5,570 nucleotides of DNA, taken from positions 5,638-11,207 of the forward strand of contig JAHWJN010000030.1 in NCBI GenBank assembly GCA_019348395.1, written 5' to 3'. Below, in pieces: positions 1 through 5,570 of the stretch. The position numbers were made by a program, and so were the translations under genes. The DNA is from Chloroflexota bacterium. GTDB lineage: Bacteria > Chloroflexota > Limnocylindria > QHBO01. The notes beneath the pieces are model-generated. The model was not told the origin of the DNA and did no database searches. It saw only the letters and a list, made by a program, of their open reading frames with translations. The stretch's first letter is position 1, and every line of letters begins with the position of its first letter.

Positions 1-663
1 CATCGGCACGCCGGCGGGGGCCTCGACCCGGGCCGCCAGGTCCGCGGCCTCCTCGACCGCTCCGTCCTCGTCCTCGGTGAGGGTGACCACCGCCAGCGTC
101 TTCGTGCCATCCCTGCTGAGGAGCTCGTCGACGGGAGACTCGGCGTAGCTCGTGACGTCGTCGACCAGCGGGTCGTCGGCGATCGCCCCGACCGCGGCAT
201 CCACCTGCGCCGCGAATTCGGCGGAAGCCGCGTCGCCGTCGGGATCGGTGAAGATGAAGATGATGGTGGAGGCCTGCTGGCCGAATCGATCGGCGAGACG
301 ATCGGCCGCCTGCTGCTCCTCCGAGCCCTCGATCACCGATCCACCTTGGATCAGCGCTCCGCCCGCCTGGGCGCTCCAAACCTGCAGGCCGATCATGGCC
401 GCCAGGCCAACGACCGGCAGGACGCGTCGAAATCGGTAGTCGAATCGACCGAGTGCGGCGAAGGCGCCGGTGGGGTGCGGCTCGAGATCGACCGGTCGCC
501 GCGTCCGCGGCGGGAACGTGCGGGTGGCGGCAGTGGGGGCGCGCTCGACGGCGCGTGGCGGCGCTTCGACACGGGCAAGGCGGCGCCACACGGCGAGGCC
601 GGCGGCGAACGAGGCGAGGAGGCCGACGACCGCCAGGGTGGCCATCCGCAGCTGATGTGTCAT
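1..663 (-). CDS. MMPL/RND-family membrane transporter, N-terminal part (runs off left edge)
   Basis: This is the first 221 residues of a minus-strand gene whose 3' end lies beyond position 1. Residues 74-98 (FDYRFRRVLPVVGLAAMIGL onward) form the usual first membrane helix of MMPL proteins. They are followed by the typical GG...GSEEQQAADRLADRFG start of the extracytoplasmic domain and, near residues 184-195, the LLSRDGTKTLAVV stretch characteristic of that domain. MMPL proteins are proton-driven RND-superfamily exporters of lipids or other hydrophobic compounds; the substrate here cannot be told. Oddly, a further hydrophobic helix (about residues 7-26) and an Arg/Pro-rich linker (27-73) precede the conserved part. 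No in-frame ATG, GTG or TTG lies between codons 26 and 89, so the extension appears genuine. The start at 663 was chosen as the first ATG; the ATG at 645 (residue 7) is possible. No clear Shine-Dalgarno is seen. The gene is divergent from the MFS gene. Confidence 0.82.
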   Translation of the reverse strand, partial: MTHQLRMATLAVVGLLASFAAGLAVWRRLARVEAPPRAVERAPTAATRTFPPRTRRPVDLEPHPTGAFAALGRFDYRFRRVLPVVGLAAMIGLQVWSAQAGGALIQGGSVIEGSEEQQAADRLADRFGQQASTIIFIFTDPDGDAASAEFAAQVDAAVGAIADDPLVDDVTSYAESPVDELLSRDGTKTLAVVTLTEDEDGAVEEAADLAARVEAPAGVPM

Positions 664-699
664 GTGGGGGGGTTCGTGCTCGGGAGGGGCGGCAGCCGC

Positions 700-705
700 A
701 GCGTA
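700..705 (-). promoter_or_regulatory. Possible -10 box for the MMPL gene
   Basis: Read on the minus strand this is TACGCT, which keeps the TAnnnT pattern of a sigma70-type -10 box. A start about 7 nt downstream would give a leader of roughly 30 nt before the ATG at 663. No convincing -35 is seen. This is a weak call in a GC-rich region. Confidence 0.22.
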
Positions 706-731
706 ACGCACCTTCGGCCGGTTCGCCGCGG

Positions 732-743
732 GGGCCCGGGCCC
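732..743. repeat. 12-bp perfect palindrome GGGCCCGGGCCC
   Basis: GGGCCCGGGCCC equals its own reverse complement and directly abuts the TATGAT box at 744-749, in the spacer of the MFS promoter. The position suits an operator for a dimeric repressor, but a G/C-only palindrome in such DNA could arise by chance. Confidence 0.4.
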
Positions 744-749
744 TATGAT
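744..749 (+). promoter_or_regulatory. -10 box (TATGAT) of the MFS transporter gene
   Basis: TATGAT differs from the TATAAT consensus at one base and stands out in GC-rich surroundings. A transcript start near 756 would give a leader of about 24 nt to the ATG at 780. The expected -35 position (around 721-726) shows only GTTCGC, so the -35 is poor or absent. Confidence 0.55.
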
Positions 750-779
750 GCGGCGCGTGACATCCGGGTCTGCGCTCGC

Positions 780-1844
780 ATGACGGTCCTGGCGCCGACC
801 GCCTGGTGGAAGGGGCTCGGCGGCCTGACGCGGACCGGCAGCGCCCTCGAGGGTTTGGCCTGGGCGCTGTACGACTTCGCAAACACGATCTTCAGCTTCG
901 CGATCGTCTCCTTCGCCATGAGCCTGTGGGCCATCCGCTTCCTGGGCGAGGACGACGGCACCTTCTGGTTCACGATGGCCGTCAGCGGCTCCGTCATGCT
1001 CAACGCGGTCGTCTCGCCGATCCTCGGCGCGATGAGCGACCGGGTCGGCCGCCGCAAGCCGTTCCTCGCCTTCTTCACCGTCGCCTGCGTCGCGGGCACG
1101 GCAGTCATCGGCCTCGTCGACATCCGGCTGGGGCTGCTCGCGTTCGCCGTCGCGAACTTCGCGTACCAGGCCGCCCTGATCTATTACGACGCGCTGCTGC
1201 CGGACGTCGCCAACCCGGGGAGGCGAGGGCGCCTGTCCGGCGTCGGCGTGGCGCTGGGCTACTGCGGCACGCTGCTCGTCGGCGGCCTGCTGCTGCTGGG
1301 CCTGACGATCGAGAACGGGCGATCGACCTCGAGCACCTTCGTCCTCGTGGCAGGGCTGTTCCTCGTCTTCGCCGCCCCCCTCTTCCTCGTCGTCCACGAG
1401 CGGCGTCGCGGCGGCAGTCCGTTCAGCCCCGTCGACGCGGTCCGTTCCTGGGACCAGCTCGCCCAGACCATCCGGCACGCCCGCCGAGCACCCGGCCTCA
1501 TGCGATTCATCATCGCCCGGTTCTTCTACTCCGACCCGGTGAACACCACGATCGCGGTGATGAGCGCCTTCGCCGTCCACGCCGTCGGGTTCACCGAGGG
1601 CCAGGCGCTGCAGGTCCTGCTGATCCTCACCGTGGTCGCCGTCCTGGCCAGCTTCGGCTGGGGCTTCCTGGTGGACCGATGGGGACCGCGGCGCACGCTG
1701 TTTCTGGTGCTGGGCACATGGGCCGTGGGGCTGACCATCATCAGCCTGTTCCTGGCGACCATCCCGTTCCTCGCCGCCGGCGCGCTGCTCGGCGCGGGAC
1801 TCGGAGGCGTCGGGGTGGCCGCGGCCGCGCTGCTCCTCAGCTGA
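780..1844 (+). CDS. UMF1/Atg22-like MFS transporter, C-terminally short
   Basis: This is a 354-residue polytopic inner-membrane protein. The first helix carries the family signature ALYDFANTIFSF (residues 29-40). After helix 2 comes the MFS motif-A-like loop GAMSDRVGRRKPF (83-95). Helices 3-6 lie at about 96-113, 117-140, 155-177 and 187-205. A charged cytoplasmic loop spans 206-239. Helix 7 starts ARFFYSDPVNT (246-256), matching the family's FLYxDGxxT, and the second-half loop GFLVDRWGPRR is at 295-305. UMF1 proteins resemble the yeast vacuolar amino-acid effluxer Atg22; the bacterial substrates are mostly unknown. The reading frame ends in GLGGVGVAAAALLLS at about helix 10, whereas full-length members run on through helices 11-12. 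An upstream extension of the frame to 453 is rejected because it lies inside the MMPL gene, is Arg-rich and precedes the promoter. No Shine-Dalgarno is visible. Confidence 0.85.
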   Translation: MTVLAPTAWWKGLGGLTRTGSALEGLAWALYDFANTIFSFAIVSFAMSLWAIRFLGEDDGTFWFTMAVSGSVMLNAVVSPILGAMSDRVGRRKPFLAFFTVACVAGTAVIGLVDIRLGLLAFAVANFAYQAALIYYDALLPDVANPGRRGRLSGVGVALGYCGTLLVGGLLLLGLTIENGRSTSSTFVLVAGLFLVFAAPLFLVVHERRRGGSPFSPVDAVRSWDQLAQTIRHARRAPGLMRFIIARFFYSDPVNTTIAVMSAFAVHAVGFTEGQALQVLLILTVVAVLASFGWGFLVDRWGPRRTLFLVLGTWAVGLTIISLFLATIPFLAAGALLGAGLGGVGVAAAALLLS

Positions 1845-1898
1845 TCGGACTCCGGGTCCCGGTACCAACGAGGCATATCCCCCGCGACCTGCCGTTTC

Positions 1899-1904
1899 TA
1901 GCAT
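1899..1904 (+). promoter_or_regulatory. Possible -10 box (TAGCAT) of the HTH–GAF–GGDEF gene
   Basis: TAGCAT matches the TAnnnT core and sits in the most AT-rich part of the gap between the MFS stop and the regulator. Transcription would begin near 1911, downstream of the in-frame GTG at 1908, which favours the ATG at 1965 as the start. No -35 is recognisable. Confidence 0.3.
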
Positions 1905-1924
1905 CGGGTGCACGGGACCTACCA

Positions 1925-1944
1925 GAAGCTCCATCTCGAGCTTC
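1925..1944. repeat. Inverted repeat GAAGCTC-N6-GAGCTTC in the regulator leader
   Basis: Two perfect 7-bp arms are separated by CATCTC. They lie between the putative transcript start (about 1911) and the Shine-Dalgarno at 1956. The repeat could be a DNA operator, for instance for the protein's own HTH domain, or an RNA hairpin (7-bp stem, 6-nt loop) affecting translation. No T-tract follows, so it is not a standard terminator. Confidence 0.5.
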
Positions 1945-1955
1945 CCCGCCCAGCT

Positions 1956-1960
1956 GGAGA
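1956..1960 (+). promoter_or_regulatory. Shine-Dalgarno (GGAGA) that decides the regulator start
   Basis: CTGGAGA lies just before the ATG at 1965, with 4 nt between GGAGA and the ATG. It supports this start over the in-frame GTG at 1908. Confidence 0.6.
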
Positions 1961-1964
1961 GCCC

Positions 1965-4900
1965 ATGGCCCGCGACTCCGACGATGCGCTCCTGAGCGTC
2001 GCGCAGGCGGCATTGCTGCTGGGCGTTCATCCGAACACGATTCGCACCTGGACCGATGCCGGGCGGCTGACCGCGTACCGCATCAACGCCCGCGGGGACC
2101 GGCGCTACCGCCGCGGCGAGGTGGCGCAGCTGCTCGTGCAGGACGGAGCTGCGGACCACGGTGTCACGCGGAGCCACGGCGGGTTCACGATGTTCGCCCG
2201 CCTCGCCGAGGGCCTGGCTGCCGCCCCGACCATCGCATCGGTGGCCGGCGCGCTGGTGGAGGTGCTTCGCGATGAGCTCGGGCTGAGCCGGGCAGCCGTC
2301 TACGTCGGCGAGGGACCCCAGCTGGTGCTCGTTGCACATGCCGGCGGGATCGGCCGCCCGCCGATGGGACGCCCCGCCGGCGGCGGCTCCCCGTCCGATG
2401 GCGCGGACCGCGTCATCCCGCTGGAGACCGCCCGCGCGCCGATCGGCGCGCTCGTGATCGATGCCACCGAGGAGGGACGAGCCGCGACCGGGCTGCTGCC
2501 CGCCCTCGCCACGACCACCGCGATCCTGATCGCGGCCGCCCAGCGCCTCACGCGGTCGCGCCGACAGCTGCAGCGGGTCCGCGCCATGCGGACGGTGACC
2601 CGGGATCTCACCGGCACGCTGGACCTCGAGCGCGTCCTGGAGGACGTCGTCGACCGCACCCGGACGATGTTCGCCGCCGACCGCGCGGGGATCTGGCTCT
2701 TCGACGAGCAATCCCATCCGGCACCACTGACCGCCCGCGGCCTGAGCGAAGCGTTCCTGTCCAGGAGCACAGAGCTGACCCGCGCCAGCCAGACCATCGC
2801 GCTCGAGGCCGTGCGGGATGGACGGGCGCGCTGGGCACGCGATGCCGACCGGGACCCCGCCATCGGCGAGATGCGATCGGCCTATGCCGCCGAGGGGATC
2901 CGGACCGTGTGCATCGTGCCGCTCGCCAGCCGCGGCGAGTCGCTGGGCGCGATCGGGCTCTACCACGACACCGATCGGTCCTGGCCGGAGGAGGAGCTGG
3001 ACCTCGTCCAGGCCTTCGCCGACCAGGCCGCGGTCGCCATCCAGAACGCCCGCCTGTATCGGTCGGCGGCGGACCAGGCGGCGCGCATGCGCTCGATCCA
3101 GGACCTCTCTGCGCGCCTGAACCGGCTGACCGATGTGCAGGCCATTGCCGAGGCGATCGTCACCGAGGCGCGGACGCTGGCCGAGTACCACGACATCCGC
3201 GTCTATCGCGTGGACCGCGAGCAGGCGATGTGCGAGCCGATCGCCTTCACTCGCCGCATGCTCGAGGGCGAGCCGGGGGACCCGCGGGACCTCCTGCGAG
3301 TGGCGATCGGACAGGGCTTCACCGGCTGGGTGGCCGAGCACGGTGAGCCACTGCTGGTCAACGACGCCCTCACCGACGGGCGCGGCAAGACGATCGAGGG
3401 CACCGAGGACATTCCGGAGTCGATGCTGGTGGTGCCGATGCTCTACGAGGGGCGCGCGCTCGGCGTCATCGTCCTCAGCCAGCTCGGCTACAACCGCTTC
3501 AGCGCCGATGACCTGCAGACGATGAGCATCTTCGCGGGGTACGCGGCCCAGGCCATGGCGAATGCACGCACCTACGCGACGCTCGTCGCGAGCTCCGCCG
3601 AGCTCGGGCGGCGCGCGGAGTCGCAGCGACGCCTGCTCGACATCAACGAGCGACTGCTGACGACGCTGGACCCCGCCAGCGTGCTCGAGATGATCGCGGA
3701 CGGCCTGCGCGACGTGGTGACCTACGACAACCTGTCGATCTACCGGGTCGACCACGCGCGAGCCGAGATGGTCCCGGTGCTCACCCGGGAGGAGCACGCC
3801 GAGGAGGTCAGCCGCTACGTGATCCCGTTCGGCCGCGGCCTGATGGGCTGGGTGGTCGAGCACGGGCAGCCCATCCTCGCGAACGACGCGCTGTCCGATC
3901 CGCGAGCCCTGCAGATCCCGGGTACGCCGCCCGAGCCAGAGGCGGTCGTGGTGGTTCCACTCCTGTCAGAGGGACGCGCCATCGGTACCCTGAACGTCTC
4001 GCGCGTCGGCGGACCGGAGGTCCACTTCAGCGAGAGCGACTTCGAGCTGGTGAAGCTCTTCGCGGCGCAGGCGTCGATCGCGCTCCGCAACGCCGACACG
4101 CATCACGCCATCCGGCAGCAGGCCGACACCGATGCGCTGACCGGCCTGGGCAACCACGGCGCCTTCCAGCGCGAGCTGGGTCGCGCAATCGAGGCGGTCG
4201 GCGAGGAACGGCGTGGGCGGATCGCCATGCTGATGATGGACCTCGACAACTTCAAGGCCTACAACGACCGGTATGGGCATCCCGCCGGTGACGCCCTGCT
4301 CCACCGGGCCGCGACGGCGATCTACGGGGCCGCGCGCAGCGCTGACCGCGTGTACCGCTATGGCGGTGACGAGTTCGCGATGATCCTGCCCGGCACCACC
4401 TCGGTGCAGGCCGGCCGTCTCGGCGACCGAGTCCGCCGCGCGGTGGGTTCGCTGACCGCGGGTGACGGCTGTCCGGTCACCGTCACCGTCGGGGTGGCCT
4501 CACTGCCGCCGGACGCGCAGGATCGCCCCGGCCTCATCTCCGCGGCTGACACCGCGCTCTTCTACGGGAAGCGGGCAGGGGGTGACCGCGTCGTGCGGGC
4601 GGCCGAGCTGCCGGAGGATGTCCACGATCTGCGCGACACCCTCGAGCAGCTCGCCAGTGCGGCCCTCCGCGAGGTCGACGACGCCGGCGTGGTCGAGCAC
4701 CTGGCCGAGCACGCCTCCGCCCTCTCCGATGCGCGTCACCGGACTGCCGCCGATGGCGAGGCGCCGAGCCACGCCGAGCGGATCGGCCGGTTGGCATCGA
4801 GCATCGCCGCCGAGCTCGACCTCGACGAGCGAGAACGACGAGACGTGGAGCTGTCGGCACACCTCGTGGACCTCGACGACCGGAGCGTCGCACGTCTCAG

Positions 4901-5246
4901 CAGCATCCCCGGCCTCCGCGGGGCGGCCACCGTCCTGGTGGGCCGCAGCGCGATGCTCGCCGAGGGCGCCCGACGCGGCCGTCGAGGACGGCGGGCGGAG
5001 GGAACGGCGGCGCTCCACGTCGTGGCGGCGGCAGCGCTCTACGATGCCCTCATCACCGGAGCTCACCGGCCGGACCATGAACCGCTCGGCCGCGACGAGG
5101 CACTCGACCAGTTGCGGCGGCACCCCGCGACCTTCCGAAGCGACGTGCTGGACGCACTGGCGGTCGTCGTCCGGCACCGCCGAGCGGTGGCGCGCCGGCG
5201 CCGGCGTGCGGACGAGGACGCGAGCGAGGCGCACGGGGCGGCCTGA
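1965..5246 (+). CDS. HTH–GAFx4–GGDEF diguanylate cyclase with degenerate HD-GYP-like tail
   Basis: This is a 1093-residue cytoplasmic signalling protein with no membrane segment. Residues 9-57 form a MerR/excisionase-type winged HTH (SVAQAALLLGVHPNTIRTW, then the GDRRYRR wing and EVAQLL). GAF domains follow at about 76-192 (divergent, with a Gly-rich insert), 208-365, 375-537 and 553-711. Domains 2-4 each end in the usual QxxxAxxNAxxY-like helix that links to the next domain. The GGDEF domain (about 718-879) has DALTGLGN at 723-730, metal-binding Asp759 in MDLDNFK, GHPAGD and an intact GGDEF at 800-804. An RxxD inhibitory site (RSAD, 791-794) lies five residues upstream, so it should make cyclic-di-GMP from GTP with product inhibition. 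Residues about 930-1075 resemble HD-GYP but lack the catalytic residues. The GAF ligand and the DNA target are unknown. The start at 1965 was chosen for its GGAGA and for the HTH beginning close behind it. Confidence 0.93.
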   Translation: MARDSDDALLSVAQAALLLGVHPNTIRTWTDAGRLTAYRINARGDRRYRRGEVAQLLVQDGAADHGVTRSHGGFTMFARLAEGLAAAPTIASVAGALVEVLRDELGLSRAAVYVGEGPQLVLVAHAGGIGRPPMGRPAGGGSPSDGADRVIPLETARAPIGALVIDATEEGRAATGLLPALATTTAILIAAAQRLTRSRRQLQRVRAMRTVTRDLTGTLDLERVLEDVVDRTRTMFAADRAGIWLFDEQSHPAPLTARGLSEAFLSRSTELTRASQTIALEAVRDGRARWARDADRDPAIGEMRSAYAAEGIRTVCIVPLASRGESLGAIGLYHDTDRSWPEEELDLVQAFADQAAVAIQNARLYRSAADQAARMRSIQDLSARLNRLTDVQAIAEAIVTEARTLAEYHDIRVYRVDREQAMCEPIAFTRRMLEGEPGDPRDLLRVAIGQGFTGWVAEHGEPLLVNDALTDGRGKTIEGTEDIPESMLVVPMLYEGRALGVIVLSQLGYNRFSADDLQTMSIFAGYAAQAMANARTYATLVASSAELGRRAESQRRLLDINERLLTTLDPASVLEMIADGLRDVVTYDNLSIYRVDHARAEMVPVLTREEHAEEVSRYVIPFGRGLMGWVVEHGQPILANDALSDPRALQIPGTPPEPEAVVVVPLLSEGRAIGTLNVSRVGGPEVHFSESDFELVKLFAAQASIALRNADTHHAIRQQADTDALTGLGNHGAFQRELGRAIEAVGEERRGRIAMLMMDLDNFKAYNDRYGHPAGDALLHRAATAIYGAARSADRVYRYGGDEFAMILPGTTSVQAGRLGDRVRRAVGSLTAGDGCPVTVTVGVASLPPDAQDRPGLISAADTALFYGKRAGGDRVVRAAELPEDVHDLRDTLEQLASAALREVDDAGVVEHLAEHASALSDARHRTAADGEAPSHAERIGRLASSIAAELDLDERERRDVELSAHLVDLDDRSVARLSSIPGLRGAATVLVGRSAMLAEGARRGRRGRRAEGTAALHVVAAAALYDALITGAHRPDHEPLGRDEALDQLRRHPATFRSDVLDALAVVVRHRRAVARRRRRADEDASEAHGAA
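3324..3343 (+). repeat. Direct repeat copy 1, in GAF domain 3
   Basis: This 20-base stretch coding for GWVAEHG (residues 454-460) matches 3846-3865 at 19 of 20 bases. The two copies lie in the same frame, 174 codons apart, and mark equivalent positions in GAF3 and GAF4. Confidence 0.6.
3846..3865 (+). repeat. Direct repeat copy 2, in GAF domain 4
   Basis: This stretch codes for GWVVEHG (residues 628-634) and is the partner of the copy at 3324-3343. It is most simply explained by tandem duplication of a GAF module within the gene. Confidence 0.6.
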
Positions 5247-5251
5247 CCGCC

Positions 5252-5273
5252 GCCCGCGGTATCATGAGCGGGC
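5252..5273. repeat. Inverted repeat GCCCGC-N10-GCGGGC around the lipoprotein -10 box
   Basis: The 6-bp arms at 5252-5257 and 5268-5273 flank the TATCAT box. The repeat could be an operator or a weak hairpin after the regulator stop codon. There is no T-run, and G/C-only arms this short are common in such DNA. Confidence 0.3.
5260..5265 (+). promoter_or_regulatory. -10 box (TATCAT) of the lipoprotein gene
   Basis: TATCAT differs from TATAAT at one base and lies 14 nt after the regulator stop codon. The predicted transcript start (about 5272-5274) is at or just before the ATG at 5276, implying a leaderless or nearly leaderless mRNA. The -35 region falls in the GC-rich end of the regulator gene and shows no consensus. 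Confidence 0.5.
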
Positions 5274-5275
5274 CG

Positions 5276-5570
5276 ATGACGACCCTCCGCCTCGTGACGC
5301 TGCGCCCGGGACGGGCGGCCGCGGCCCTCCTCACCGCTGCGGTCGTGTCCGTCGCCTGCTCCGGGCCCGATGCGCCGGACACCCCCGCGCCCACCGCGGC
5401 GGCCACCCCCTCGCCGAGCGTCGCCGCGACGCCGCCACCGACCCCTGAACCGACTCCGACCCCCGCTCCCACGCCGCGCTTCACGAACGAACCGGACCCG
5501 GAGCTGCGCAATCTTCTGCCCGAAACCGTGGACGGCGTCCCGCTCGTGATCCCCTCCGTCGAGGAGTTCG
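5276..5570 (+). CDS. Secreted lipoprotein of unknown function, N-terminal part (runs off right edge)
   Basis: The first 98 residues are present. A basic n-region (R5, R10, R13) and a hydrophobic stretch (A14-A27) lead to SVAC with Cys28, a signal-peptidase-II lipobox. Ser at the -3 position is less usual than Leu. A Thr/Pro/Ala-rich linker (about residues 31-67, with repeated TP units) follows, placing the downstream domain away from the membrane. The folded part begins around NEPDPELRNLLPETVDGVPL and continues outside the window. I recognise no enzymatic family; substrate binding or an envelope role are both possible. The in-frame ATG at 5264 would add MSGP but overlaps the TATCAT box, so 5276 is preferred. 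No Shine-Dalgarno is present. It follows the regulator by 29 bp in the same direction but seems to have its own promoter. Confidence 0.75.
   Translation, partial: MTTLRLVTLRPGRAAAALLTAAVVSVACSGPDAPDTPAPTAAATPSPSVAATPPPTPEPTPTPAPTPRFTNEPDPELRNLLPETVDGVPLVIPSVEEF

Noticed and set aside
152..439. A 95-residue plus-strand frame at the left end
   Set aside because: It lies opposite the MMPL gene, whose minus-strand translation shows the family's conserved features, and has no domain of its own.
1845..1875. CCGG-GTC-CCGG as a terminator for the MFS gene
   Set aside because: The stem is only 4 bp with a 3-nt loop, its flanks do not pair and no T-run follows.
806..2275. A 489-residue plus-strand frame overlapping the MFS gene and continuing past its stop
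   Set aside because: The product is Arg/Pro/Gly-rich shadow sequence with no family match. I checked its part after 1844 for the missing MFS helices and found none.
660..3863. A 1067-residue minus-strand open frame opposite the MFS and regulator genes
   Set aside because: Its product is rich in Asp, Arg, Gln, His and Glu with no recognisable domain or membrane pattern. The plus strand carries clear UMF1, HTH and GAF sequences over the same bases. Long antisense frames are expected where codon third positions are nearly all G/C and stops are rare.
4462..5448. A 328-residue plus-strand frame across the regulator end and the lipoprotein start
   Set aside because: It is Ser/Arg/Thr/Pro-rich and low in hydrophobic residues, and it is out of frame with both the GGDEF/HD-like region and the lipoprotein signal peptide.
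5053..5511. A minus-strand frame with a Gly/Val-repeat N-terminus
   Set aside because: The repeat is the complement of the Thr/Pro-rich linker of the lipoprotein, which has a proper signal peptide, lipobox and promoter on the plus strand.

Overview
The window is very GC-rich, with codon third positions almost always G or C, and holds two complete and two edge-truncated genes. There are no RNA genes, CRISPR arrays or insertion sequences. Three features suggest an uncultured Chloroflexota lineage: a huge HTH–GAF–GGDEF sensor protein, a lipoprotein with a Thr/Pro-rich linker, and promoters with a good -10 box but no visible -35. High-GC Actinomycetota is the main alternative. This taxonomic call is an inference from style, not from a marker gene.

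Layout: (1) Positions 663 to 1, minus strand: the N-terminal 221 residues of an MMPL/RND-family membrane protein that runs off the left edge. It carries an unusual extra N-terminal membrane helix. (2) 664-779: a 116-bp divergent promoter region with a 12-bp perfect palindrome touching a TATGAT -10 box. (3) 780-1844, plus strand: a UMF1/Atg22-like major facilitator transporter that stops after about ten of the expected twelve helices. (4) 1845-1964: an intergenic region with a weak -10, a 7+6+7 inverted repeat and a Shine-Dalgarno sequence. (5) 1965-5246, plus strand: a 1093-residue signalling protein with a MerR/excisionase-type HTH, four GAF domains, an apparently active GGDEF diguanylate cyclase with an I-site, and a decayed HD-GYP-like C-terminus. 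(6) 5276 to the right edge, plus strand: the start of a secreted lipoprotein, apparently with a leaderless or nearly leaderless transcript.

The centre of interest is the large regulator. It joins DNA binding, small-molecule or redox sensing (GAF) and cyclic-di-GMP synthesis in one chain, and ends in what looks like a catalytically dead phosphodiesterase fold. Nothing in the sequence directly links it to the transporters. The flanking genes appear to have their own promoters, so this is a cluster of neighbours rather than a clear operon.
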